A stretch of 29,043 nt of DNA from CAVIQK01 sp964613035 (GCA_964613035.1 CAZTFQ010000018.1:1-29043); one strand, 5' to 3'; positions 18,601 through 24,090 are shown, counted from the first letter of the stretch. Program-made: numbers and translations. Notes: generated from the sequence alone by a model not told the origin.

Positions 18601-20485
18601 CGCGGGCGATCTTGTCCATCGAAGCGTCGGATAGAGTCTGAGAGGTCGCATCGGAAGAGAGCCCGCCGTAGAACGCCGTCGTGACTTTATAATCCGTATT
18701 GTCCACGACTATTCTGTAAGTAACGACGTCGGAATAATTGCCTGCGGCGTCTACCGTAGCCAAACGTACGGTATAGAAGCCCTTTTTCTCAAAGGCAATA
18801 GTCGCGGTGCCGTCTTTTGAAAAAACGGCTTTTTTTCTGTCGGAAGAGGCGTCCGTGGGATACTCGTCTTCGTCTATCGTATAGTAGACCGTTTCGGGGG
18901 CTCTTGCCGTACCGGTCGTCGTATAGATATCGGATATATTGGAGAGCTTAAACTGTAGCTGGAGGGAAGAATTGTATCTGCGGAGAGCGTTTTGCTCGGA
19001 TATGACGCCGTAGACGGATTCGTCGTAGCCGTACGCGCCGAGCGAAGAGTCGGGATCGATTACCGGAGTCGACGGGACGGAGTTGTCGAGATAAATAGTC
19101 TCGGGATTACCCGTAACGTAGCTATGAGTTATTTCTCCCGTATCGGGGTCGGTCGAATACGAATACAAAATCCTCGGTATCAGGACGAGAGTCTTTTCCT
19201 CTTCTCCGTCATACTTGACTTTATAGACGGAAGTCTTGCCGTCGCGTTGATTTTTGGTACCGGAGGGGTTTTCGTCCACGAGGAGAGTGCTGTACCAGTC
19301 ATAGAGACCGCTCTGACCGTCCGCGAGTATCCAGGTTACGGGTCTGTCGGTGCTGTTGAGAGCCTTGGAGTAATCGTCGGATATCTCGAAAGAACTTTTC
19401 ACTCCGGAAGCGTCCGTATAAAAAACGTTGGAATATAGATACAGTTTATCGGAATATTTAAGATAAACGGCGCCGTCGGAGACGGAAAAACTTCCCAGCT
19501 CGTCTTTTGCGAAGTCAAGGGAACTCTTTTCGTCCGAGGTGTACACCGTACCGCGGTCGTCTCTGACCGTTACGGCTCCGGTCTCTTCCGCTTTGAGCGC
19601 CTGCGCGCCGAAACCCAGAGTATAATCGGAATCGCTCTCGACCGAAACTCGGACATCGGAGAACTTGACGAATATACCCGTGGACGGCAACAGCTCGGTA
19701 CCGACGTTCTGCATATCCGCGTTATGGGTAGAAAAGCCCGTGAAGGTGATATCGAGATACGCCGAGTCTGCTGAAAAATTGCTCTTAGACAGGGATATAA
19801 CCGTAGAAAAAGTCCTGCGTTCCGATTCCACTTCTATAGAGGAGCGAGAAAACGTAGTCATATTGTCGACGGTGCCGTCGGGAGACCAGGACAAATTGAA
19901 ATCGAAGTAGTCCGTATAGTCTATTTCGTTTTCTTTGCCGAGGTCCGCGGAAGCGTTGTAAGCTACGTAATCGAAAGAAACCGTTGCTTTTATCTGGCTC
20001 AGACTTTGTTTGAGAGCCGCCGCCAATGTGCCGTCGGAAGTAAGTTTTATTTTTGAAGTGAAGCCGAAGTGCGGTGCCGACGCCCAAGCGTCGTCGTCGG
20101 TCGAACCCGTGTAGTAATTGAGATAAAATCCGTCGGAACCGTATCCGACCGTATTCGCTCTGCCGTCCCACGCGGTGGTCGAGAAGTCCGACACGGATAC
20201 GGGATCGAAATAGAAATCGTGACCGTATCTGGAGTCGCTCGTAGAATCGGCGGAAGAATAAACGCCGCCGTCGCTCGTGGAGCGGATATCGTTGACGCCC
20301 AGCGCCAGACCGAGGTCTGCGGACAGATACGTCCCGTCCTTAACGGAAGAAGGATTGTTTTCCGCAAAGACTCCTCTGCCTCCGGACAATCCCGCAATCA
20401 ATAAAAGTACGGCAATCGATATCGCCGCCAATATGACTAAAGCCTTATATATACGTGGGCGCATTCCGCGCGAATAATTATTCAT
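9692..20485 (-). CDS. giant surface protein of MBG/YDG-type beta-sandwich repeats
   Basis: A 3597-residue exported protein, probably a long filamentous adhesin; function inferred. Residues 1-42 form a signal sequence (basic start, hydrophobic core, ending GVFA). The first 250 or so mature residues look like a non-repeated beta-rich domain. An Ig-like DAAGN motif lies near 580. Most of the rest alternates two module types: one with VYDG/YTGE starts and ends like YxGxxxxxFxIxK (at least 13 by eye), and one ending FTPxDxxNYE (about eight). Near 3335 a YDG-like module (KVYDRDVDGTPW...GLDAGNYTV) precedes the C-terminal region. Residues about 3533-3555 are a membrane helix, followed by a 42-residue basic tail. 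There is no LPXTG motif, and cysteine is very scarce. Start: the open frame extends to a TTG at 20521, but that TTG is part of the -35 box. ATG 20485 fits the promoter and signal peptide. Confidence 0.85.
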   Translation of the reverse strand: MNNYSRGMRPRIYKALVILAAISIAVLLLIAGLSGGRGVFAENNPSSVKDGTYLSADLGLALGVNDIRSTSDGGVYSSADSTSDSRYGHDFYFDPVSVSDFSTTAWDGRANTVGYGSDGFYLNYYTGSTDDDAWASAPHFGFTSKIKLTSDGTLAAALKQSLSQIKATVSFDYVAYNASADLGKENEIDYTDYFDFNLSWSPDGTVDNMTTFSRSSIEVESERRTFSTVISLSKSNFSADSAYLDITFTGFSTHNADMQNVGTELLPSTGIFVKFSDVRVSVESDSDYTLGFGAQALKAEETGAVTVRDDRGTVYTSDEKSSLDFAKDELGSFSVSDGAVYLKYSDKLYLYSNVFYTDASGVKSSFEISDDYSKALNSTDRPVTWILADGQSGLYDWYSTLLVDENPSGTKNQRDGKTSVYKVKYDGEEEKTLVLIPRILYSYSTDPDTGEITHSYVTGNPETIYLDNSVPSTPVIDPDSSLGAYGYDESVYGVISEQNALRRYNSSLQLQFKLSNISDIYTTTGTARAPETVYYTIDEDEYPTDASSDRKKAVFSKDGTATIAFEKKGFYTVRLATVDAAGNYSDVVTYRIVVDNTDYKVTTAFYGGLSSDATSQTLSDASMDKIARVYMTTSSSESDKLTKKKSGSYKRGTTVTVRAEMTAKQYADYKLVAVYNGGKGSSYLTFSDVVASTPVWDSEKSVYVYEISLLVDKYVDPDLISEGNNKGKIASFNLTIGDVAYEMYNGVVTRGSESVVGGYDYSTSVLTIDGTDYYVVTDGLEKGVYTMTPSVDGTLLIDGERYATALRADAVLTIKGTNVDLVSSVGSNAARTVYFAFKQRIGVTVTETVTTFDYDVPTASAAAKALSQNVKLRLPSDFTTLYGNKETFSGITHALRYYKAATSSPYSSLSAMLKDLSVDEALGLGHIILVTDDNGDPTAPSGAGEYIYTASIDESSTFYSDYYYYAEGIFTIEKTEAGVVFGESAFLYKDGDDYYKKTLEYASGGMSTMNGFIVGIGVDGVLSSAVTSIGVSGRYEIATDTPDYANPSATTGKGILVEIVFTPFEVNSYDGGKYAVLNASNVAEQRVNVYLEVSKRNVEIVVDEKALSRDYSGLAVNPDIKIKLHDSLSYASPDDLLSGGYSISVPDSDIVLDATGLNVSYRYRRSTKDAFSSTVLPINAGEYDAEIIVEGDNFYGSYVLSENEQSLIIEKKQISVSHSFLETYEYTYYSLPSGDGLYAYDMAEDANGVLREDKKNVSFDVVYEYGTEKGVYEPLTDNVFNAGYYRVTISVSDDNYVGEGVAEFRINRVAKNSSFLSISQPAVGLRDGVYARYGETLTDLLVTGGNGVNVKYFTADGAIVTVGGDKSFSWATRGDGDFYELYAPDASRKYYADTILDTVTSNTTVDIWFIPDDTVNFEPFTVTLSLSVDKALPMYEGDDSSDSFDAIFLPIEYGTPLSEAVLVSSGESSTVGNKKSFSGSLFYYYGGEKLPVEGTFSHGYAVNTVFSTGTQPITLLFTPSDSEHFESLENVSVDLTITKKSLTLDYDGGAERIEIFYGETPSVIDKLSDDLGIQGLVYVWELSVDDLFADPVSYYDTLPAGDYYARISVDSTLYAGEKIIPFVVKKATAELTIAPIVGEFEWDDRLSELNDFLNNGTAVLTNPNNGNAVSGTFGVAYGDYNENTTFENEYKNGQKVFDIRVLFTPSGKDADNYDATEFDYVLTVNGVTLSGSALDFENTSVVYDGTPHNPSLYVTHPTLDGGRRTDFSDYVSYSVMPVDKGTYSLVATIEDESMLYRGSATVAFTVEALSADKLSLNFSPEYLQSYDGNERVIARYTGEPLDLEDIFSVTGIDAAFESITYTLSVKNYAGYSVDPTALVDMGRYYAETTLYGNFSGTLSFYLYIAENSVDYSETDLGIVIRTYSPDSRLTGRINTPSISPSVAIGTVKYAKAVLDVHGRYVADGEFSETVPYKAGAYIARTFFDAVSNNGYQGSDNGIAVVIEKAVAVIETQKISSPVYTGEPILGEDMLNTVFSVKTSSKFDYSLTYDYSLDGEDFSSEPFTDAGEYFLRLTVIADDYEGSAVYKYVIDRADPVYLGVSDYNYELTIKAPIVYSQFVLRDDDNDYFNRTDAFRFNGSVVSGSILISGRESIKSLYAGSYERDYVFVPDNVNLDSYYGTVSFIIAKRDVSDYLVFDETSIDTVYDSTRKSAKVRFLTDDEIIERGLPLSGLSAAAKKSISESVTVSYNGGLTLPYRASVTEISATAGDVNYTASLSGYMTINKGVPEISAPLTGDTATSVSDEAIARIKGLGVKIDGTFDYEIISDGLIKLVFTPVDGDNLESAVVYAMIGRTVAASSVDGYGKTLEESVITIDGNPTDEIVWKNPSEKLRFGDNEYEAIYTYDGVSRTVNISVELTDDSDDNYIASFEGIYYVVSLGEKYGDGRVSVGSGSADGFSVVSLSDKDFENSVAGYDFVDGDIFATLEYEFGGVLNVVTVPVRLHLSADGFRFNVKTAYAGEKITLSDIYGRSDSYISLSVVGAHVAPEYIVTVTDSDGKDLTEEGIENVGVYTIRFVIDKTRSRYDGECTVSFTLEPTDLSSYIVVNDGAPLKKTFSEVYSIVAKLENCPVTEEVSFLYYYKKASDPDSAYSMYDVPSEAGEYKVKVVVSDSDYYGGQSILDYVIEKRLVTVMLNGRELSRDGDVVYRCSYGSVVIPSLAVSDGVGSYRLTYYKDGATYYDVPENAGDYIVSVTIDETNYVSDATFTLSVARLKPTFTVEPGVEDIYYGTGLSYAVISSYVADTEGTVRISDEYLYGDNLHVGDNEITLVFTPVNSNYETVTLSATIRVVRATAGFDFNVTEVVYTGEEIVPSYTTDSFVDDDSVVFTVYNAKGELAVLKNAGTYYVRVEVGSDGADSDYYYTNVPSSSIGDFSTYQKLIIKKASASGYVTGSEPVTETVEYGDPLSDSAITGSVMSYDDGKGGEVSVRGSFAYVSGNVMLYTVGDGQLFDAIFTPDDDNYEPYRFRISVDVKKKSVSIAVTDGNRITYGEKISSVTDFSFRIDGHSDLTTIDGFTGKYSYLVLEQEELYVGTVLNSGSYQLRVTLEHNLYEGYLDYILTVDKKEVSLSFYRDAELNEELRGDSGYTFAFGENGNVYAGLSSDFVSSELDALSAATGRIATELISDIAAKVRYSYVSTDGLIAYDGLTDIKKQAGRYKVKAELYSSSDFVGIIETYVTVKKNEVGRVDIDFESLNDQVYGSVTEPIVSVYDKLDDEKRLTGISYYITWGDSRVMPTTAGKHNGKLIVDDPNYDSYEKTFVMTINPKELTVTELKVYDRDVDGTPWLTVTAKITGMLPGDEVELDIEAYTYDKETSPGRHDVIISKCSLYGLDAGNYTVTKPSYNSSVTIFSNEVYASDGESYVVYSVSKGDDVTFSVTEIDSEYNKTGFVSFVTGQSATVMSYSVRKDGMKVALDTPVRVYIKIPEKYRNRSDLVVEGVGTLGESGVTFSIEGDYVTFTTSVSGEIVFTTSGFPYGVILIAAGLLVLVIGLVTIAFIDPSRSKSGFSGVRRVTKTDEAYRKYNLQKKAKESKPPTDRRR

Positions 20486-20492
20486 AATACAA

Positions 20493-20521
20493 ATATTACA
20501 ATATAACTCGGCGCAAGTCAA
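20493..20521 (-). promoter_or_regulatory. sigma-70 promoter of the giant surface-protein operon
   Basis: On the minus strand: TTGACT (20521-20516), a 17-base spacer and TAATAT (20498-20493), then seven bases and the ATG at 20485. The predicted start is at or next to the A of ATG, so the mRNA should have no 5' leader. No ribosome site precedes the ATG. It follows the terminator of the upstream minus-strand gene. Confidence 0.75.
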
Positions 20522-20544
20522 TACGTCTAAAAAGAAATTTCTAT

Positions 20545-20569
20545 GAAAAAGCCTCTATTTTAAGAGGCT
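20545..20569 (-). terminator. rho-independent terminator after the SPOR-like gene
   Basis: Read on the minus strand: AGCCTCT, a six-base loop, AGAGGCT, then TTTTT (plus-strand A run 20546-20550). It separates the SPOR-like gene from the giant-protein promoter, so each has its own transcript. Confidence 0.8.
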
Positions 20570-20591
20570 GTCTGTTTTCCGTCCGATACGT

Positions 20592-21353
20592 TTAGGTCAA
20601 TATAGCATACATCTGAAACCACATCTCCGTAGACAGCGCGGCGGAGTCGGTTTCGTTCATTACTGCCTGCAATCTACCTATATTGGTATCTATGGCTACG
20701 TAAATATCGAGTTTTTGTTTTGTGTTAAAGGTGTTCGCGGCATCTACGGAAGACTTGAGGAGGTTGTATTCCGACACGAGCGCGACCAGTGCGTCCATAG
20801 AATCGAGAGAGCCTTCTTTGGACAAAATCATTACCTGCTCGTAGAGGACGTCCGCGGTCTTTTTCCTGAGATTATTCAATTGCTCCGCATACGAAGCATT
20901 TTCGGAGCCCGCGTCGAATTCCGTCAGAGGTCTGTTCATAACCAGCAGCCCTTCTCCCCTGCTCGCCACGGTTACGGCGTCCGTCTTGTCGGGATAGGTA
21001 GCGTAGACGACGTAATATTCCCCGTCCTTTTTTATAACATTGCCGCCTTTTCCCGACTGTCTTATGAAGGTCGCGTATTCTCTGGCGGCGTCGTAATCCG
21101 AGCCCGTCTTATACACGACGGAATAATAACAATCGTCGTTTTTTTCTCCGAAGACCGCAAGTATCCCCTCTTCTCCCGCCGCTGAAGCCAACAGCACCGT
21201 AACGGAAAACGCCGCGAACAGTACGACGAAAGTTATAATCCAAGCCGATTTTCCTCGTGATTTTTTAGAGTCGACGCAACGGGAAGCCTGTTTTTTAGAG
21301 GGGATTTTCTTATCGTAACTGAATGAATATTCCGTGTAATCCACTTCGCTCAT
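20592..21353 (-). CDS. single-pass membrane protein with a SPOR-like domain
   Basis: A 253-residue protein with a cytoplasmic basic N-terminus (Lys/Arg/Ser-rich to about 36), one membrane helix (about 37-59) and an extracytoplasmic part. Residues about 74-130 (YYSVVYKTG...AAREYATFIRQ...VIKKDGEYYVVYATYPDKTDA) have the beta-alpha-beta pattern and spacing of SPOR domains, which bind peptidoglycan stripped of stem peptides at division sites and in spore envelopes. The remaining 120 residues look helical. The SPOR assignment is by eye and moderate. Start: the open frame continues to a TTG at 21395, but a TATAAT box lies just six bases before the ATG at 21353, which favours 21353. There is no ribosome site. 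It is a single gene with its own terminator, divergent from the dCMP deaminase gene. Confidence 0.7.
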   Translation of the reverse strand: MSEVDYTEYSFSYDKKIPSKKQASRCVDSKKSRGKSAWIITFVVLFAAFSVTVLLASAAGEEGILAVFGEKNDDCYYSVVYKTGSDYDAAREYATFIRQSGKGGNVIKKDGEYYVVYATYPDKTDAVTVASRGEGLLVMNRPLTEFDAGSENASYAEQLNNLRKKTADVLYEQVMILSKEGSLDSMDALVALVSEYNLLKSSVDAANTFNTKQKLDIYVAIDTNIGRLQAVMNETDSAALSTEMWFQMYAILT

Positions 21354-21359
21354 ACATAG

Positions 21360-21365
21360 ATTATA
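21360..21365 (-). promoter_or_regulatory. -10 box six bases before the SPOR-like gene
   Basis: A perfect TATAAT on the minus strand (21365-21360), then CTATGT and the ATG at 21353. The predicted start coincides with the ATG. No good -35 box is seen at 16 to 18 bases, so recognition may rely on the -10 alone or on an activator. Confidence 0.5.
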
Positions 21366-21407
21366 CGCGATTTTTTCATTACTATTCCGCGGCAACGGGA
21401 GTTGTTC

Positions 21408-21436
21408 TTTACAAACGCGCGTTTTTATGCTAATAT
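21408..21436 (+). promoter_or_regulatory. sigma-70 promoter of the dCMP deaminase gene
   Basis: TTTACA (21408-21413), a 17-base spacer and TAATAT (21431-21436). The predicted start is about 21443, giving a leader of about 36 bases that contains the GGGAG ribosome site. Confidence 0.65.
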
Positions 21437-21478
21437 ATTTTTATTTATTTTTAAATTCAATGATTGAGGGAGCCTCTT

Positions 21479-21940
21479 ATGGAAAGCAAATTCACCAAAT
21501 GGGACAAAAGATTCATGGAAATGGCATTTATGGTCGGCAGCTGGTCGTCTTGTTACAAACAAAATCGTCAGGTCGGCGCGGTCATCGTTAAAGACAAGCG
21601 TATCCTCACCACCGGATACAACGGAGCGGGCGCGGGGATCGTGTCTTGTAAAGAAAAAGGCGAATGCATCCGAGAGAAACTCGGCATTGCTTCCGGTACT
21701 CGTCACGAGCTCTGCTACGCCATACACGCCGAACAAAACGCGATCATCCAAGCCGCCAAGACGGGCATCTCCATCAACGGCGCCACGCTGTACTGTACGC
21801 ACCAGCCCTGTTCCATATGCGCCAAGATGATTATCAACAGCGGAATATCCAGAATAGTCTTTAAGGAAGGCTACCCTGACGAGTTCTCTATGCAGATGTT
21901 CGCGGAAGCCGACATCCTGGTCGAAAAATACACCGATTGA
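21479..21940 (+). CDS. deoxycytidylate (dCMP) deaminase, ComEB type
   Basis: A 153-residue zinc enzyme of the cytidine/deoxycytidylate deaminase family. It converts dCMP to dUMP, the substrate of thymidylate synthase, in the cytoplasm. The zinc site is complete: H83-A-E85 (E85 is the proton shuttle) and P110-C111-x2-C114. The stretch RHELCYAIHAEQNAI matches the dCMP deaminase form rather than tRNA adenosine or guanine deaminases. Length is normal. The frame opens at TTG 21464, but GGGAG at 21468-21472 lies six bases before the ATG at 21479, which is taken as the start. The gene stands alone between the divergent SPOR-like gene and the groE promoter. Such enzymes are usually regulated by dCTP and dTTP; that is family knowledge. 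Confidence 0.93.
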   Translation: MESKFTKWDKRFMEMAFMVGSWSSCYKQNRQVGAVIVKDKRILTTGYNGAGAGIVSCKEKGECIREKLGIASGTRHELCYAIHAEQNAIIQAAKTGISINGATLYCTHQPCSICAKMIINSGISRIVFKEGYPDEFSMQMFAEADILVEKYTD

Positions 21941-21948
21941 CTTTCTAC

Positions 21949-21965
21949 AAAAAATTCGATTTTTT
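21949..21965 (+). terminator. possible AT-only terminator after the dCMP deaminase gene
   Basis: AAAAAAT, loop TCG, ATTTTTT, about nine bases after the stop. The stem has no G-C pairs, so it would be weak. Confidence 0.4.
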
Positions 21966-21973
21966 ATTTCCTA

Positions 21974-22002
21974 AACACTTGCATTAGCGTAATGCGAGTG
22001 TT
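21974..22002. promoter_or_regulatory. 29-bp inverted repeat inside the groE promoter, putative operator
   Basis: Arms AACACTTGCATTA (21974-21986) and TAATGCGAGTGTT (21990-22002), separated by GCG. They are 13-base arms with a single mismatch (T80 of the left arm opposite G96 of the right arm, a G-U type pair in RNA). The repeat covers the -35 box and the whole spacer. Its outer parts weakly resemble CIRCE half-sites (6/9 and 7/9 matches), but the half-sites are 15 rather than 9 bases apart. A bound protein would block RNA polymerase. The binding factor is unknown. Confidence 0.6.
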
Positions 22003-22007
22003 ATAAT
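21979..22007 (+). promoter_or_regulatory. sigma-70 promoter of groES-groEL
   Basis: TTGCAT (21979-21984), a 17-base spacer and perfect TATAAT (22002-22007). The predicted start is about 22014, three bases before the CIRCE element. Confidence 0.85.
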
Positions 22008-22016
22008 GAGCATAAA

Positions 22017-22043
22017 TTAGCAATCTAAGCGATAGAGTGCTAA
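22017..22043 (+). promoter_or_regulatory. CIRCE operator (HrcA binding site) of groES-groEL
   Basis: TTAGCAATC, nine bases, GAGTGCTAA. The consensus is TTAGCACTC-N9-GAGTGCTAA, so the match is 17 of 18. It lies just downstream of the predicted transcription start, the standard place for HrcA repression released by heat stress. Confidence 0.95.
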
Positions 22044-22066
22044 AAATGTAATGGAGGCTAAAATAA

Positions 22067-22354
22067 ATGAAAATCAAACCATTATTCGACAAAATCGTAT
22101 TAAAAGACCTGGAAGCGTGCGAAAAGACCGCAGGCGGACTTTATCTCGCGGGCGCATCCAAAGAAAAAGAACAGACCGCTGAAGTCGTAGCCGTAGGACC
22201 CGGCGGACTCGTCGACGGCAAAGAAGTGAGCATGGCTGTCAAGGTAGGCGACGTGGTAGTCTACGGCAAATATGCCGGAGCCGAAGTCAAACTGGACGGC
22301 GAGAAGTACGTCATCGTACGTCAATCGGACGTATTGGCGATTATCGAGAAATAA
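22067..22354 (+). CDS. groES: co-chaperonin GroES
   Basis: A 95-residue Hsp10, the lid of the GroEL folding chamber, a heptamer in the cytoplasm. The N-terminal KPLFDKIVL motif, the central VVAVGPGG and the C-terminal VKVGDVVVYGKYAG and LAIIEK are all typical. The mobile loop (about residues 16-33) contains AGGLYLAGAS; the usual hydrophobic triplet that touches GroEL is I-V-L, here L25-Y26-L27. GGAGG at 22053-22057 precedes the ATG by nine bases. It is the first gene of the CIRCE-controlled operon, 15 bases before groEL. Confidence 0.98.
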   Translation: MKIKPLFDKIVLKDLEACEKTAGGLYLAGASKEKEQTAEVVAVGPGGLVDGKEVSMAVKVGDVVVYGKYAGAEVKLDGEKYVIVRQSDVLAIIEK

Positions 22355-22369
22355 TAAGGAGGCTATATT

Positions 22370-23989
22370 ATGGCTAAGCAGATTATTTATAACGAAGAAG
22401 CTAGAAAAGCATTGGAAGCCGGAGTAGACGCTCTGGCGGATACCGTTAAACTGACGTTAGGACCCAAAGGTCGCAACGTAGTACTGGACAAAAAGTACGG
22501 TGCGCCGCTCATCACCAACGACGGCGTTACTATCGCAAAAGAAATAGAGCTCAAGGATCCCTTCCAAAACATGGGCGCTCAGCTCATCAAGGAAGTTTCG
22601 GTCAAGACCAACGACGTGGCGGGCGACGGTACCACCACTGCTGCCGTTCTTGCACAAGCAATGATTAAAGAAGGTCTCAAGAACGTAGCCGCCGGTGCCA
22701 ATCCGATGATGGTCAAGCGCGGAATAGCTCGCGCGACGGAAGTTACGGTCGAAGAATTATCCAAGATATCCAAGCCCGTATCCGACAAAAACGACATCAC
22801 CAGCGTCGCATCCATCTCCGCAGGAGACGAGAATATCGGCAGACTTATCTCCGAAGCTATGGAAAAAGTCGGTAAAGACGGCGTAATCACCGTAGACGAG
22901 TCCAAGACGATGAAGACCGATTTAAGCGTCGTAGAGGGTATGCAATTCGACCGCGGATACGTATCGGCATATATGGTCACCAACACCGACAAAATGGAAG
23001 CGGAACTGGATTCTCCTTACGTTCTTATCACCGACAGAAAGGTCACCAATCTTCAAGACATTCTTCCCGTTCTCGAGCAACTCGCCAAGACGGGACAGAG
23101 ACTTCTTATAATCGCGGAAGACGTCGAGGGCGACGCGCTGGCGTCTCTTGTCGTCAACAAGCTGAAAGGCCTCCTCAACTGCGTGGCGGTTAAAGCCCCC
23201 GGATACGGCGACAAACGTAAAGCGATGCTTCAGGATATCGCTATCCTCACGGGCGGTCAAGTCATATCGGAAGAGCTCGGAATGGAGCTTCAGGACGCTA
23301 CTATCAACGACCTGGGCAGAGCCAAACTGGTCAAAGTCGATAAAGATCACACCGTCATCGTGGGCGGAGCCGGAGACACCGACGCCATCGCGTCGAGAAT
23401 CGCTTCCATCAAATCTCAAATCAAAGAGACCACCAGCGACTACGACAGAGAAAAGCTTCAAGAGCGTCTCGCCAAGCTCGCCGGCGGAGTAGCCGTCATC
23501 AATGTAGGCGCCGCTACCGAAATCGAGATGAAAGAGACCAAACTGAGAATCGAAGACGCCCTGTCAGCTACCAGAGCGGCTGTCGAAGAGGGTATCGTAC
23601 CCGGCGGCGGCATCGCCCTGCTGTCCGTAGTCAACCGCGTAAAGGAAGCCGTATCGGATCTGTCCGGCGACGAACTGACCGGTGCCAAAATCGTCATCAA
23701 GGCACTGGAAGCGCCTATCAGACAGATCGCAGCCAACTGCGGCGTGGACGGCGGAGTGGTCGTCAACACGGTGGTGACCAACCCCGATCCCGGATTCGGT
23801 TACGACGCGCTCAGAGATTCTTATTGCGATATGACCAAGGCAGGCATCATCGATCCTACCAAAGTCACCCGTACCGCACTACAAAACGCCGCTTCCGTAG
23901 CAGGCGTGTTACTCACCACGGAAGCTCTCGTGACGGACATCCCCGAGCCTCACGCTCCCGTCGCGCCCCCCGCACCCGACATGTACTAA
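22370..23989 (+). CDS. groEL: chaperonin GroEL
   Basis: A 539-residue Hsp60 that forms the tetradecameric ATP-dependent folding chamber with GroES. The nucleotide-binding GDGTTT is at residues 85-90, with LTLGPKGRNV near 28-37. The family signature AAVEEGIVPGGG lies near residue 400. The body is full length and conserved, but the C-terminus ends HAPVAPPAPDMY instead of the usual flexible GGM-rich tail. AAGGAGG at 22356-22362 lies seven bases before ATG 22370. It is cotranscribed with groES under the CIRCE promoter and ends at the hairpin at 24015. Confidence 0.98.
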   Translation: MAKQIIYNEEARKALEAGVDALADTVKLTLGPKGRNVVLDKKYGAPLITNDGVTIAKEIELKDPFQNMGAQLIKEVSVKTNDVAGDGTTTAAVLAQAMIKEGLKNVAAGANPMMVKRGIARATEVTVEELSKISKPVSDKNDITSVASISAGDENIGRLISEAMEKVGKDGVITVDESKTMKTDLSVVEGMQFDRGYVSAYMVTNTDKMEAELDSPYVLITDRKVTNLQDILPVLEQLAKTGQRLLIIAEDVEGDALASLVVNKLKGLLNCVAVKAPGYGDKRKAMLQDIAILTGGQVISEELGMELQDATINDLGRAKLVKVDKDHTVIVGGAGDTDAIASRIASIKSQIKETTSDYDREKLQERLAKLAGGVAVINVGAATEIEMKETKLRIEDALSATRAAVEEGIVPGGGIALLSVVNRVKEAVSDLSGDELTGAKIVIKALEAPIRQIAANCGVDGGVVVNTVVTNPDPGFGYDALRDSYCDMTKAGIIDPTKVTRTALQNAASVAGVLLTTEALVTDIPEPHAPVAPPAPDMY

Positions 23990-24014
23990 GATAATTTGAG
24001 ATTCAAGCCGTATA

Positions 24015-24049
24015 AGGCGCAGGCTCTATGAGTCTGCGCCTGTTTTTTT
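24015..24049 (+). terminator. rho-independent terminator after groEL
   Basis: Stem AGGCGCAG / CTGCGCCT, continued past one mismatch by CTC/GAG, with a TAT loop, then a run of seven T at 43-49. A strong terminator that should insulate the recombinase gene from the heat-shock operon. Confidence 0.9.
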
Positions 24050-24071
24050 ATCCTTTCGTGTCATCGTCAAC

Positions 24072-24090
24072 CGCCGAAAACGGCGATTTT
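24072..24090 (+). terminator. second small hairpin between groEL and the recombinase gene
   Basis: CGCCG, loop AAAA, CGGCG, then ATTTTT. It is a five-pair GC stem with a T run. It may be a backup terminator or a leader hairpin for the recombinase gene, whose promoter I cannot find. Confidence 0.45.

Noticed and set aside
20486..20521. TTG at 20521 as start of the giant protein
   Set aside because: The extra residues contain three Cys and lack signal-peptide character, and the TTG is the first part of a TTGACT -35 box with perfect spacing to TAATAT. The ATG at 20485 fits better.
21354..21395. TTG at 21395 as start of the SPOR-like protein
   Set aside because: No ribosome site, and TATAAT at 21365-21360 lies downstream of it, so an mRNA from that promoter would not contain the TTG.
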